Shown here: piece by piece, positions 17,949-26,824 of the stretch
How the letters are laid out: every line of letters begins with the position of its first letter
How positions within the stretch are numbered: position 1 is the first letter of the stretch
Origin: DATLGB01 sp963740765
Lineage (GTDB): Bacteria > Actinomycetota > Thermoleophilia > Solirubrobacterales > Solirubrobacteraceae
Reading direction: 5' to 3'
Assembly: GCA_963740765.1 (NCBI GenBank)
Contig: CAVUFN010000016.1
Location: forward strand, 620,001-684,000
DNA: 64,000 bases
The notes under the pieces: model-generated
Databases searched by the model: none
What the model was told of the DNA's origin: nothing
What the model saw: only the letters and a program-made list of their open reading frames with translations
Program-made: the position numbers and the translations under genes

Positions 17949-18715
17949 ACACCTACCTGTTCGAGCAGATGGTCCGCCGCGAACTGCGGTCCAAGTACAA
18001 GGGCTCGGCGCTCGGCGTCCTCTGGTACCTGGTCAACCCGCTCGTGCTCATGGCCGTCTACGCGGTCATGTTCCGCTACCTGCTCAAGGCGGTCGCTATC
18101 CCCGACTACCCCGTCTTCCTGTTCGTGGGGCTGATCGTGTGGACGTTCTTCTCCCAGTCGCTGCTGGCCGGCGCGACGTCGCTGGTCGACCAGGCCTCGC
18201 TGGTGAGCAAGGTGCGCTTCCCCAGGGAGACGGTGCCGGCCGCTGTCGTGTCCGTCCAGCTGGTGCCCTTCCTGGCGTTGCTGGCGATCGCCGTGCCGGT
18301 CGCGCTGATCGTCCGCGACAGCGTGAGCGCCGGGCTGCTGTTGCTGCTTCCGGTCGTCGCTTGCCTCTACCTGTTCGCGCTCGGCCTCGCGCTGATCGCC
18401 AGCGTCGCCCACGCGTACTTCCGTGACGTCCAGCCCGTGCTCGGCGCCGCCCTGCTGCCGTGGTTCTTCGTCACCCCGATCTTCTTCCGCGTGCGGGACC
18501 TGCCGGGTCTCGACGGGCACCCGACGATCGAGTGGCTGCTGCAGTGGGCGAACCCGGTGGCGCCGTTCATCGAGGCGGTGCGAACGATCCTCTATGACGG
18601 CGCGACGCCGTCGCCGGCCGTCCTCGCCTACGTCGCCGCGGCAACCGTCCTCACCATGGCCGCCGGCCGTGCGGTCTTCGCGCGCGGCGAGCGCGAGCTG
18701 GCGGTGGTCCTGTGA
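17945..18715 (+). CDS. Polysaccharide ABC exporter permease (Wzm-like)
   Basis: 256 residues, starting at GTG 17945 (GTGA overlap). The N-terminal cytoplasmic segment MVRRELRSKYKGSALGVLW is the hallmark of ABC-2 polysaccharide exporters. About six hydrophobic spans follow, including LVLMAVYAVMFRYLL and LLLLLPVVACLYLFALGLALI, with FFVTPIFF in the fifth. It pairs with the ATPase encoded next to move lipid-linked glycan across the membrane. Confidence 0.9.
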   Translation: MNTYLFEQMVRRELRSKYKGSALGVLWYLVNPLVLMAVYAVMFRYLLKAVAIPDYPVFLFVGLIVWTFFSQSLLAGATSLVDQASLVSKVRFPRETVPAAVVSVQLVPFLALLAIAVPVALIVRDSVSAGLLLLLPVVACLYLFALGLALIASVAHAYFRDVQPVLGAALLPWFFVTPIFFRVRDLPGLDGHPTIEWLLQWANPVAPFIEAVRTILYDGATPSPAVLAYVAAATVLTMAAGRAVFARGERELAVVL

Positions 18716-19866
18716 CCGCTCCGGGCGAGGTCGTCCTCGAGGACGCCTGGCGCGCGTTCGCGATCGGCGACCGCCGCCGCACCCTGAAGGAGCTCGTGAC
18801 GGGGCGCACGGTTCCTGGCGACTCCGTGCAGGCGCTGGCCGGGGTCGACCTCCGGGTCGGTCCCGGGGAGACCGTCGGCATCGTCGGCCGCAACGGCGCC
18901 GGCAAGACGTCGACGCTGCGCGTGCTCGCCGGGATCGTCCCGCTGCAGCAGGGCCGCTCCGAGTGCGGCGGCCGCGTGGCGACGCTGATCGAGCTCGGCG
19001 CCGGCTTCGGGCGCGAGTTCACCGGCCGCGAGAACATCGAGCTCAACGGGGCGCTCAACGGGTTGACCAAGCCGCAGGTCGCGGAGCGGCTGGAGGACAT
19101 CGTCGCCTTCTCCGAGCTCGGCCACTTCGTCGACGTCCCGGTCAAGACGTACTCGAGCGGCATGCTCGTCCGGCTCGGCTTCGCGATCGCCGCCCACCTC
19201 GACGCCGACGTGATGCTGATCGACGAGGTGCTCGCCGTCGGCGACGAGGCCTTCCAGCGCAAGTGCCTGCGCGCGATCAACGAGCGCATCCTCGGCGGGA
19301 CCACCGTCGTGCTCGTCTCGCACGCGCCGGCGGCGATCGAACGCGTGTGCTCGCGGGTCGTGGTGCTCGACGCCGGCCGCGTCGTCTACGACGGGCCGAC
19401 CGCCGAGGGGCTGCTGCACTACCACGAGCTGCTCGGCGCCGACCAGCCGGTCCCGCGCCTTCCGCGCGCCGATCGCACCGTGTACGTCGAGGACGTGGAG
19501 CTGCTCGACGCGGACGGGCGGCCACGGACGGTGTTCGCGCCCGGGGAGCCGCTGACGATCGCGCTCGACGTCGGCGTCCGCGCGGGCGCGACGCCGACGC
19601 GCATCGCCTTCGAGCTGCGCCGCTCCTCAGGCGAGCCGGTGTTCTCCACGGGCCACGTCGTCGACCTCGCCGAGCCCGCGCGGCTGACCTTCTCGATCGG
19701 CGCGCTGCATCTCCTGGGCGGCGACTACGACCTCGTCGTCGCTGCGCAGCAGGACGACGGCATCGACCGGCTGGTGGGCCTGAGCGTCGCGGCGACCCCC
19801 GACGTCGAGGGCGTCGCCGACCTGCGGGGCACGTGGAGCGTCGAGACCGCGGTGGTCGCGCGATGA
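18712..19866 (+). CDS. Polysaccharide ABC exporter ATP-binding protein (Wzt-like)
   Basis: 384 residues from GTG 18712. The nucleotide-binding domain (1-240) has Walker A GRNGAGKT (59-66), the variant signature TYSSGMLVRLGFA instead of LSGGQ, usual for Wzt/TagH, and Walker B VMLIDEVLAVGD. The C-terminal 140 residues form a beta-rich domain in the place of Wzt-C, which in known systems recognises the glycan end before export. That implies a length- or cap-controlled polymer, consistent with methyltransferases in the locus. Confidence 0.9.
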   Translation: MTAPGEVVLEDAWRAFAIGDRRRTLKELVTGRTVPGDSVQALAGVDLRVGPGETVGIVGRNGAGKTSTLRVLAGIVPLQQGRSECGGRVATLIELGAGFGREFTGRENIELNGALNGLTKPQVAERLEDIVAFSELGHFVDVPVKTYSSGMLVRLGFAIAAHLDADVMLIDEVLAVGDEAFQRKCLRAINERILGGTTVVLVSHAPAAIERVCSRVVVLDAGRVVYDGPTAEGLLHYHELLGADQPVPRLPRADRTVYVEDVELLDADGRPRTVFAPGEPLTIALDVGVRAGATPTRIAFELRRSSGEPVFSTGHVVDLAEPARLTFSIGALHLLGGDYDLVVAAQQDDGIDRLVGLSVAATPDVEGVADLRGTWSVETAVVAR

Positions 19867-20195
19867 CACCTGAGGAGGCGCTCGCCCAGGCGCGCGCCGC
19901 GGCGCAGCCGTACGAGGAGGGCCCGGTGTCGCTCGACGCGTCGCCGGTGACGCGCATGCAGACCGGCAAGCTCGTCGAGTGGTCGGTCATCCGGCCCGAG
20001 CTGGACCGCGTCTACTCGACCCGGCGGCTCGGCGCCCCGATCACCTGGACCAAGCGGCTGCTGATCCGGGCGCTGCGCCAGTACGTGGGCGAGGCGATCG
20101 CCCAGGAGACCCGTTACAACGCGCTCGCCACGGCGCACATCCTCAACCTCGAGGACCGCGTGCGCGAGCTCGAGCAGCGGCTCGCCAAGCCGTGA
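19863..20195 (+). CDS. Small coiled-coil protein of the glycan operon
   Basis: 110 residues between Wzt and a GT4 gene, overlapping both by 4 nt (ATGA, GTGA). It has no signal peptide or membrane span. The C-terminus (YNALATAHILNLEDRVRELEQRLA) is a short heptad coiled coil. The central LGAPITWTKRLLIRALRQYV resembles the linker I associate with the N-terminus of glycan methyltransferases, but no methyltransferase domain follows here. It may be a remnant or a stand-alone adaptor. Function unknown; the gene itself is well supported by its tight spacing. Confidence 0.65.
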   Translation: MTPEEALAQARAAAQPYEEGPVSLDASPVTRMQTGKLVEWSVIRPELDRVYSTRRLGAPITWTKRLLIRALRQYVGEAIAQETRYNALATAHILNLEDRVRELEQRLAKP

Positions 20196-21196
20196 TCGTC
20201 CACCAGTTGCTGTGCGCGGCCGGTCCGGTGGACGCGGTCACCAACCAGGCGCTCGCCTGGCGACGGCAGTTCACGGCCTGGGGCTGGGGCGGCAGCGACT
20301 ACGCCGAGGTGCTCGCGCCCGGGATGGGCGTCCACGACGTCAAGCCGCTGAAGGCGTACACGCCCGGTGAGCCGACGCTCGTCCACTACTCCGGCTTCGC
20401 GCCCGAGCTCGAGCAGCGCGTCGGCGGGCCGTTCATGGTGCTCTCCCACAACGTCACCCCGCCCCGGTACTTCTGGGAGCTGGAGCCGGGCGAGGCGGTC
20501 AACTGCGCGCTCGCACCCCAACAGCTGCGCGACCTCGCCGCACGCGCGAAGATCGTCGCCGGGGTCAGCGCCTACAACGTCGAGGAGTTCCCCGGCGCCC
20601 ACGTCGTCCCCATCTTGTTCCGAACACCTGCAACGGAGGGGACTGTTCCCGCAGTTGCGCGGACGGTGCTGTTCGTCGGGCGGCTGGCGCCGCACAAGCG
20701 GCAGGACCTGGTGGTGCGGGCGTTCGCGCTGTACCGGCAGCGATTCCAGCCGGACGCGCGGCTCGTGCTCGTGGGCGTCCCGATCTCGCCCGACTTCGAC
20801 CAGCGGCTCCGGCGCCTGGCCGACGAGCTCGCGCCCGGCGCGGTGACCTTCGCCTCCGGCATTCCGGCCGCCGAGCTGTACGACCACTACCGCAGCGCCA
20901 GCGCGTTCCTGTGCCTGAGCGAGCACGAGGGCTTCTGCATCCCGCTGCTCGAGGCGATGCACTTCGGCGTGCCGATCATCGCTCGTGCCGTGGGCGGGAT
21001 CCCGGAGGTCGTCGGGGACGCCGGTGTCCTGCTCGACGACCGCGACGACCTGCCGGTGGTCGCCGAGCTGCTGCGGCTCGCGCCGGAGCTGCGCGAGGAC
21101 GTCCGCCCCCGCGCCGAGGCGAGACTTCAGCACTACGCTGCCGACCGCGTGGCAGGCCTGATGCGCACACACCTCGAGGCGCTGTGCGCCGCCTGA
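20192..21196 (+). CDS. Family 4 glycosyltransferase
   Basis: 334 residues from GTG 20192 (GTGA overlap). The N-terminus VIVHQLLCAAGPVDAVTNQA and SHNVTPPRYFWEL resemble GT4 enzymes of O-antigen clusters. The C-terminal half has VLFVGRLAPHKRQDLVVRAF and the donor site SEHEGFCIPLLEAMHFGVPIIA. It is cytosolic and should act on the lipid-linked chain before export. Confidence 0.8.
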   Translation: MIVHQLLCAAGPVDAVTNQALAWRRQFTAWGWGGSDYAEVLAPGMGVHDVKPLKAYTPGEPTLVHYSGFAPELEQRVGGPFMVLSHNVTPPRYFWELEPGEAVNCALAPQQLRDLAARAKIVAGVSAYNVEEFPGAHVVPILFRTPATEGTVPAVARTVLFVGRLAPHKRQDLVVRAFALYRQRFQPDARLVLVGVPISPDFDQRLRRLADELAPGAVTFASGIPAAELYDHYRSASAFLCLSEHEGFCIPLLEAMHFGVPIIARAVGGIPEVVGDAGVLLDDRDDLPVVAELLRLAPELREDVRPRAEARLQHYAADRVAGLMRTHLEALCAA

Positions 21197-22050
21197 TCGC
21201 CCGCACGGGCTTCAACCGTGGCTTCGTCGTCCGGCGCCTCGTCCGCCTCGGCCATCCGAAACTGCGCGACCTGTGGTTGCAGCCGCCGCTGTGGTTCCGG
21301 CCGCTGTCGCGGTGGCTGTCGAAGGGGTCGATCACCGTCCCGATGGGGCTCGGGGGCGGCCTGCAGCTCGACCTGCACGGGATCCCGCTGTCCCACGCCC
21401 ACATCGGCTCGCTCGCCTTCGGCAACCTGGAGCAGTCCGTCCAGGAGGCGATGCTCCGCCACCTGGGCCACGGCGGCGTCTTCTACGACATCGGCGCCAA
21501 CGTCGGGTTCTTCGCGCTGCTCGCCGGCCACATGAGCGGCTACGGGGTCGGCCGCGTCTACGCCTTCGAGCCGACGCCCGACAACGCCGACGAGATCCGC
21601 CGCAACGTCGTCCTCAACGGCCTCCCCAACGTCACCGTGATCGAGAAGGCGGTCGGCGCCGAGAAGGGCACCGGCCGGCTCCAGGTCGTCGACGACCAGT
21701 CCTGGTCGAAACTGATCGAGACGGGCGAGCACCCCTTCACCGAGCGCGTCATGGACGTCGACGTCGTCGCCGTCGACGACCTGGTCCGCGACGGGGAAAT
21801 CGAGCCGCCCACCGTGGTCAAGATCGACGTCGAGGGCTTCGAGCTCGCCGTCCTGGAGGGCATGCGGGAGACGCTCACACGACACCGGCCCGTGATCATC
21901 TGCGAACTCCACGACACGCACGTCGAGTTCGCCGCGTTCATGCGCGACGTCGGCTACCGCCTCGTCAACCTCGAGGGCCCAGATTCGATCGAGACCGCGG
22001 GCGCCTCCGCCCACGCCCTCGCCCTCCCGCCGGACCACCCCGGCGACTGA
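21184..22050 (+). CDS. FkbM family methyltransferase
   Basis: 288 residues from GTG 21184, overlapping the previous gene by 13 bp. The FkbM fold is seen in FYDIGANVGFFALLAG (SAM-binding loop), YAFEPTPDNADEIRRNVVLN, VDDLV, and VVKIDVEGFELAVLEGM. These enzymes O-methylate sugars, often at chain ends. Next to a Wzt with a carbohydrate-binding domain, it is a reasonable candidate for the capping methyltransferase; that is inference. Confidence 0.85.
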   Translation: MRRLIARTGFNRGFVVRRLVRLGHPKLRDLWLQPPLWFRPLSRWLSKGSITVPMGLGGGLQLDLHGIPLSHAHIGSLAFGNLEQSVQEAMLRHLGHGGVFYDIGANVGFFALLAGHMSGYGVGRVYAFEPTPDNADEIRRNVVLNGLPNVTVIEKAVGAEKGTGRLQVVDDQSWSKLIETGEHPFTERVMDVDVVAVDDLVRDGEIEPPTVVKIDVEGFELAVLEGMRETLTRHRPVIICELHDTHVEFAAFMRDVGYRLVNLEGPDSIETAGASAHALALPPDHPGD

Positions 22051-22053
22051 GCG

Positions 22054-22470
22054 ATGGACCGGCTCCTCTCGCAGACGGTGCGGCTCGGGCTGGTCGCGCT
22101 GGCGCTCAGCTCCGCCCTCGTCGGGATCCCGGCCCTGCTGGCGCCGCACACGTTCTTCGCCGACTTCCCCTTCGTCGGGCACTGGGTCGACCGGCTCGGC
22201 TCCTACAACGAGCACCTGACGACGGACGTCGGCACGCTCTACTCGCTCGTGGCCGCGCTGTTCGCGTGGGCGGCGGCCACGGGCAATCGCGCCCTCGCGT
22301 TCCCGCTGTGCGTGACCTGGACGGTCGCGGGGCTGGTCCACCTCCTCTTCCACGTCACCCACCTCGAGGACTTCCCGACCGCGGACGCCGTCGCGCAGAC
22401 CGTGGCGCTGGCGGCCGTCCCGGTCCTCGCCGCCGTCCTCGCGCGGGCTAGCCGACCGCTGCCTGGGTGA
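22054..22470 (+). CDS. Small integral membrane protein, unknown function
   Basis: 138 residues, with four predicted hydrophobic spans: LGLVALALSSALVGIPALLA, LYSLVAALFAWAAA, FPLCVTWTVAGLVHLLF and VALAAVPVLAAVLA. A HVTHLEDF loop lies between the last two. The arrangement recalls DoxX/DUF-type four-helix membrane proteins, but I cannot assign a family. It follows the FkbM gene by 3 nt and its end overlaps the convergent membrane protein by 23 bp. Confidence 0.6.
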   Translation: MDRLLSQTVRLGLVALALSSALVGIPALLAPHTFFADFPFVGHWVDRLGSYNEHLTTDVGTLYSLVAALFAWAAATGNRALAFPLCVTWTVAGLVHLLFHVTHLEDFPTADAVAQTVALAAVPVLAAVLARASRPLPG

Positions 22471-24358
22471 TGCGCGACTTCTGCTCGTAGGAGCAGCGGT
22501 CGGGGCCGGGCATGGCGGGGTTGAGGCGGTAGAGGTCGTAGCCGTCGTTGTGGCGCAGCGCGGGACCCAGCGCCTCGACCGGCCGCGGGAAGCCGTAGGC
22601 GACGACGACGTAGTCGGCCTTCTCGGACCTGGCGACGCGGGGGTAGTCGGTGCCCTCGAGCGGCTGCGCCGAGCAGGTGCGGCGCGACGCGAGGAAGTAC
22701 GCCCCCCAGAGCTGCTGGCCGCCCGTCATGTCGAGCCGCACCGACGCGTCGCGAGGCAGGGACTCCGCCCAGGACGCCAGGGCCACGGTCGGCTTGCCGA
22801 GCTGGCGCCCGGTCTCGTCGAGCTCCTTGGCGGCCGCACCCGCGGTGGCCACCGCGAAGGCCGCCAGCAGGACCGGGCCGGCGCGGCGGAAGCGCCCGAG
22901 GTGCGCGGCGGCGATGACGAGCAGCAGCGGCGCGACGAAGGCGAGGATCTTGAAGTGGAAGTAGTAGCCGTAGTCGCGCTGGCGGAACGAGCCGGCGAAG
23001 TACAGGCCCAGGCCGAGGACGAGCCCGAGCGCGATGTAGACGGCGCGCGGCTGGTGGCGGCGCAGCTCGCGGAACGCGAGGACGACGATGCCGATCATCA
23101 GCAGCCGGAAGACCGGCGTGTTCGGCAGGTTGATGAAGTACGTCATCGGGATGAACGCGCGCAGGTCCGCGGCCCAGTTGATGAGCGTGTGGTTGGGGTC
23201 CAGGACGACCTTCGCGGCCGCCCCGGTCTTCTCGCTGATCCCGTTGACGGGGATCAGCAGGACGAGGACGGCGGGGACGATCCACAGCAGCGAGCGCGGG
23301 CGCTTGTAGAGGCTGCGCAGGCGCGGGAGCGGGCGGCCCTCGGCGATCCGGCGTCGGCGCTCGCGCCATGCGAACACCACGAGCGGCATGGCGGCGATCG
23401 GGAGCGCGAGCGGGTACGCGAACGCGCAGACGCCGAGGAAGATCGCCAGCAGCCCGCCGGTGCGGCGGCGGTCCCCCGGCGGCTCGCCCGGCCGCACCAG
23501 CCACCACGCCAGCACGAGCGCGAAGGGCATCGCCATGTAGCCCCACGTCTGGTTGAAGTAGGGGTTGAGGCCGGTGTGCAGGACCATGCGGTCGGCGCCC
23601 GCGAAGCCCATCGCGCACGCCGACACCCCGACGCCCGCGCCGAGCAGGTCCCGGGCGACGAGGTACATCCCGATCGCCGCGCAGGCCAGCAGGAGCGCGA
23701 CCAGCGGGACGAGCGTCTGCCAGGTCTCCAGTCCCGCGATCTCCGCGACGCCTCCGAACGCGTAGTAGATGGGGTACTTGGACTTCCACAGCAGCGGCAT
23801 GCGGTCGACGGGCAGCCGCTCGTCGACCGACGTCGGGTAGGCGTGCTGGAGGAAGTTCGCGCTGCCCGCCGCCATGTGCGCGTCCGAGCCCGTGCCGGTG
23901 ACGGTGGCGAAGTGCAGCTCCATCACCATCGGCGCGATCGCCAGCCCGATCACGATCACCGCCAGGAACGCCGGCCAGCCCACCGTGCGCCCGGCCGTCA
24001 CCGGGCCGCGCGTCCGGACCGAAAAGGCGAAGCCGGCCACCAGCACCAGAGAGAGGCTCACGGTGAACGGGACCGCGGCGAACCCGAGCGCCATCAGCGC
24101 GAGCCCCGACACGCAGGCGCCGGTCGGCAGCACCCACAGCAGCTCGTGCCGCCGCAGCGACGCGGGCAGCAGCGCCCGCGTGACCCCGTAGCCGGCCAGG
24201 CCGAAGAGGACGATCCCGGCCGCGAGCACACGCAACGTGTCGGGGATCGCGTCGACCACGTCCCGGCGCGGTTCGAGGACGAGCCCCCACGCCGTGGCCA
24301 AGGCCCACACGGCGATCACGACGGCCGCCCACCACGGGCGCGGGCGAAGCGCGGTCAC
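22448..24358 (-). CDS. Multipass membrane protein, GT-C glycosyltransferase-like
   Basis: 636 residues from GTG 24358 (GTGA overlap with the upstream GT2 gene). About 12 hydrophobic spans occupy residues 10-490. The first long periplasmic loop has TGSDAHMAAGSANF, whose acidic residue could serve as the GT-C catalytic Asp. A soluble C-terminal tail of about 130 residues follows. The layout matches polyprenyl-phosphate-sugar-dependent transferases that act outside the membrane. It could decorate the exported glycan; assignment is by topology and context only. Confidence 0.65.
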   Translation of the reverse strand: MTALRPRPWWAAVVIAVWALATAWGLVLEPRRDVVDAIPDTLRVLAAGIVLFGLAGYGVTRALLPASLRRHELLWVLPTGACVSGLALMALGFAAVPFTVSLSLVLVAGFAFSVRTRGPVTAGRTVGWPAFLAVIVIGLAIAPMVMELHFATVTGTGSDAHMAAGSANFLQHAYPTSVDERLPVDRMPLLWKSKYPIYYAFGGVAEIAGLETWQTLVPLVALLLACAAIGMYLVARDLLGAGVGVSACAMGFAGADRMVLHTGLNPYFNQTWGYMAMPFALVLAWWLVRPGEPPGDRRRTGGLLAIFLGVCAFAYPLALPIAAMPLVVFAWRERRRRIAEGRPLPRLRSLYKRPRSLLWIVPAVLVLLIPVNGISEKTGAAAKVVLDPNHTLINWAADLRAFIPMTYFINLPNTPVFRLLMIGIVVLAFRELRRHQPRAVYIALGLVLGLGLYFAGSFRQRDYGYYFHFKILAFVAPLLLVIAAAHLGRFRRAGPVLLAAFAVATAGAAAKELDETGRQLGKPTVALASWAESLPRDASVRLDMTGGQQLWGAYFLASRRTCSAQPLEGTDYPRVARSEKADYVVVAYGFPRPVEALGPALRHNDGYDLYRLNPAMPGPDRCSYEQKSRITQAAVG

Positions 24359-25243
24359 AGCAGCAGCGTACGGGCGCGCGCCGACCCCTTGGCCAGCGCG
24401 GCCACCTCAGCCGCGTCGACCACGAGGTGGCCGGGCAGCGAGCGGATCAGGCCGATACGCGACGCGTGCTCGCCCCGGTGCGCCAGGATCCACGGCAGCG
24501 CGAGGAAGGGGCGACGGAGCAGCGCGCCGGCGAGCGCGAGCAGCAGCGTCTCGTGGGAACGCTTCCAGAAGATGCGGTGGTGGAAGTGAGCGCGCAGGCC
24601 GGGGTGGCGCTTGACCAGCCGCACGGCGCTGCCCCAGCGGCCGGCGTCGCGGGCCAGGCCGCGCCAGCCCGGGACGGTGACGGCGTGCCAGACCAGGGCG
24701 TCGGACGCGAAGCGCACCGTGGCTCCGGCCTCGACCGCGCGCCACCCGAGGTCGGTGTCCTCCCCCGCCACCTGGTCGTAGGTCTCGTCGAAGCCGCCCA
24801 CCGCCTCCAGTACGGCGCGCGGGTAGAGCACGTTGGCGGTGTGGAAGAAGGGCGTCTCGCCCTCGACGATCACCGTGCGCGCGAAGGGACCGACGAGGTG
24901 GGCCTCCTCGGGCAGCGGTGCGACCCGACCCTGCACGACGACGCCGGGCGCCGCCGCGGCCAGGAGTGCCGCCTTCCACCCTGGGGCAGGGTGGCAGTCG
25001 TCATCGGTGAAGGCGACGTACTCCGCTGCGGACGCCCGCCACCCCGCGTTGCGCGCCGCGGCGGGGCCGCGGTTGGGCTCGAGGCGCACGCAGCGCACGC
25101 CGGCCTCCTCGATGACCGCCGATCACCTCGGGCGTCGCACCGTTGGCGACGACGACCACGTCCTCGCCCGCCAGCGCGCGCAGCAGCGAGCGAAGGCGAT
25201 CGGGCCGCGCGACCGCGGCGATGACGACCGCGACGTCGCTCAG
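24355..25243 (-). pseudogene. Family 2 glycosyltransferase with 1-nt frameshift
   Basis: The coding sequence is split between two frames. The N-terminal part (LSDVAVVIAAVARPDRLRSL) reads from about 25243 to about 25120. The rest, from AVIEEAGVRCVRLEPNRG with TDDDCHPAPGWK and GEDTDLGWRAVEAGA, reads to the stop at 24355 in another frame. Removing one C from the pair at 25119-25120 restores a continuous GT-A domain. The only start near the previous stop is CTG 25243, which overlaps it as CTGA; no ATG, GTG or TTG fits. A sequencing error is at least as likely as a real mutation, since both halves look fully conserved. Confidence 0.7.
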
Positions 25244-26760
25244 TACGCGCCCCGGCGATGGAACACCGCGGGGATGGTCTTGAGGAGGATGGAGAGGTCG
25301 AGGCCGACCGACCACCGCTCGAGGTAGAGGAAGTCGAGCCGGACGAGGTCGTCGAAATCGAGGTCCGAGCGGCCGGAGACCTGCCACAGGCCGGTGATGC
25401 CCGGGAGGACGAGGTAGCGCTTCTTGTGCCAGTCGGCCAGGCGCTCGTAGTCGCGCTCGGGGAGCGGCCGCGGCCCGACCAGCGACATCTGGCCGAGGAC
25501 GACGTTGAACAGCTGCGGCAGCTCGTCGAGCGAGTAGCGGCGCAGCCAGCGCCCGACGCGCGTCATCCGCGGGTCGTCGCGGATCTTGAACAGCGCGCCC
25601 GACGCCTCGTTGACCGACTCGAGGTCCGCCTGGAGCTGATCCGCGTCCGACCGCATGGTGCGGAACTTGAAGCACTGGAACGAGCGACCGCCGATGCCCG
25701 GGCGCACCGAGCGGTAGAGGATCGGGCCGCGCGAGGAGATCGCCACGGCGGTCGCGAGCGCCAGCAGCACCGGCGAGAGCAGGGCGATCAGGACGATCGA
25801 GCCGACGAAGTCGAAGGTGCGCTTGACGAGGTAGTCGAAGCCCTCGAAGACGGGCGGGCGCAGCTCGAAGAGCGGCACGGTCGCGCCCGGGACGAACTCC
25901 GCGCGGCCGGTGAGGATGCCCATGGTGGACGGCGCGATGCGCACGTGCACGCCGCGGCGATGGCACTGGTCGACGAGCTCGACCGCCAGCTCCTCGGGGA
26001 AGTCCGGGTCGGCCACGATGACCTCCTGGACGCCGTGCTCGTCGAGCACCTGCGGCAGCTCGGAGATCTGCCCGAGCGAGCGCAGCCCGTTGTCGGGGCG
26101 GGGGGTCAGCGAGATGAAGCCGAGCATCTCGATCGGGACGTTGACCTCGTCGTGCAGCGCGTGCGCGACCGCCTCGATGTGGCCGCCCGACCCGACGAGC
26201 ACCGCTCGGCGCCGGTACCCGGCCTGCTGGAGCAGCCAGCCGGTGACCTTCTGGTAGGCGAGCCGGATCGAGCCGATGTAGGCGAGCCCGAAGAAGAAGG
26301 TCCCGTAGAAGATGTAGTAGCTGTTGTACTGGCCGCGGTCGGTGGTGATGAGCGCGTAGATGAGCGCCACCAGGGTCGCCTGGAACAGCGCCGTGACGAT
26401 CTTCGAGAAGCCCGGGCGCGCCGGCCGATCGGCGTACAGGCCCTCCTTGGCGAACAGGAGCACCACGAGCAGGAACGCGAAGGCGACGTTGTCCTGCGTC
26501 GTCTGCCACGGCCCGTCCGTCGCCCAGGAGCCCCCCTTGACCACCTGCTTGACCAGCAGGCCGGTGTAGATGGCGAGCGTGAGGCCGACGAAGTCGAGGG
26601 CCATCAGGGAGACGACGCGCAGCATGCGCCGCAGCGTCTCCAGGCGCAGCAGGAACGAGAGGACAGGAGGCCGCCGCCGCCGCACGTCCTGTGCGGGCAG
26701 GAAGGCAGGGCCGAACTCGGCCTGCACCGGCCTGGTCTGTGTCGGTGTCCCCTCGGTCAC
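25240..26760 (-). CDS. Polyprenyl-phosphate sugar-1-phosphate transferase
   Basis: 506 residues from GTG 26760. Four or five N-terminal spans (about 45-165) precede a CoA-binding-like cytoplasmic domain with VLVGSGGHIEAVAHAL. The C-terminal catalytic domain starts with KRTFDFVGSIVLIALLSPVL and has FKFRTM, DELPQLFNVVLGQMSLVGPRP and LPGITGLWQVSGRSDLDF, all classic for WbaP/CpsE enzymes. It starts the glycan by moving a sugar phosphate from UDP-sugar to undecaprenyl phosphate. It is therefore the committing enzyme of the locus, at the head of the minus-strand run with the GT2 and membrane genes. Confidence 0.93.
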   Translation of the reverse strand: MTEGTPTQTRPVQAEFGPAFLPAQDVRRRRPPVLSFLLRLETLRRMLRVVSLMALDFVGLTLAIYTGLLVKQVVKGGSWATDGPWQTTQDNVAFAFLLVVLLFAKEGLYADRPARPGFSKIVTALFQATLVALIYALITTDRGQYNSYYIFYGTFFFGLAYIGSIRLAYQKVTGWLLQQAGYRRRAVLVGSGGHIEAVAHALHDEVNVPIEMLGFISLTPRPDNGLRSLGQISELPQVLDEHGVQEVIVADPDFPEELAVELVDQCHRRGVHVRIAPSTMGILTGRAEFVPGATVPLFELRPPVFEGFDYLVKRTFDFVGSIVLIALLSPVLLALATAVAISSRGPILYRSVRPGIGGRSFQCFKFRTMRSDADQLQADLESVNEASGALFKIRDDPRMTRVGRWLRRYSLDELPQLFNVVLGQMSLVGPRPLPERDYERLADWHKKRYLVLPGITGLWQVSGRSDLDFDDLVRLDFLYLERWSVGLDLSILLKTIPAVFHRRGAY

Positions 26761-26804
26761 GGTCTGGTTCTCATACCCCTCAACGCCGCGAAGCGACAGA
26801 AGTA

Positions 26805-26820
26805 CCGGGTTTGTACCCGG
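26805..26820. other. Inverted repeat CCGGGT-N4-ACCCGG
   Basis: Six-base arms with a 4-nt loop, between the UDP-glucuronate decarboxylase stop and the start of the sugar transferase gene. It has no U-run, so it is a weak terminator at best. It may be an operator for the sugar transferase gene. Confidence 0.35.
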
Positions 26821-26824
26821 CGGA

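Noticed and set aside
26805..26820. Rho-independent terminator of the UDP-glucuronate decarboxylase gene
   Set aside because: The stem is only 6 bp and no U-run follows; kept as an inverted repeat of unknown role.
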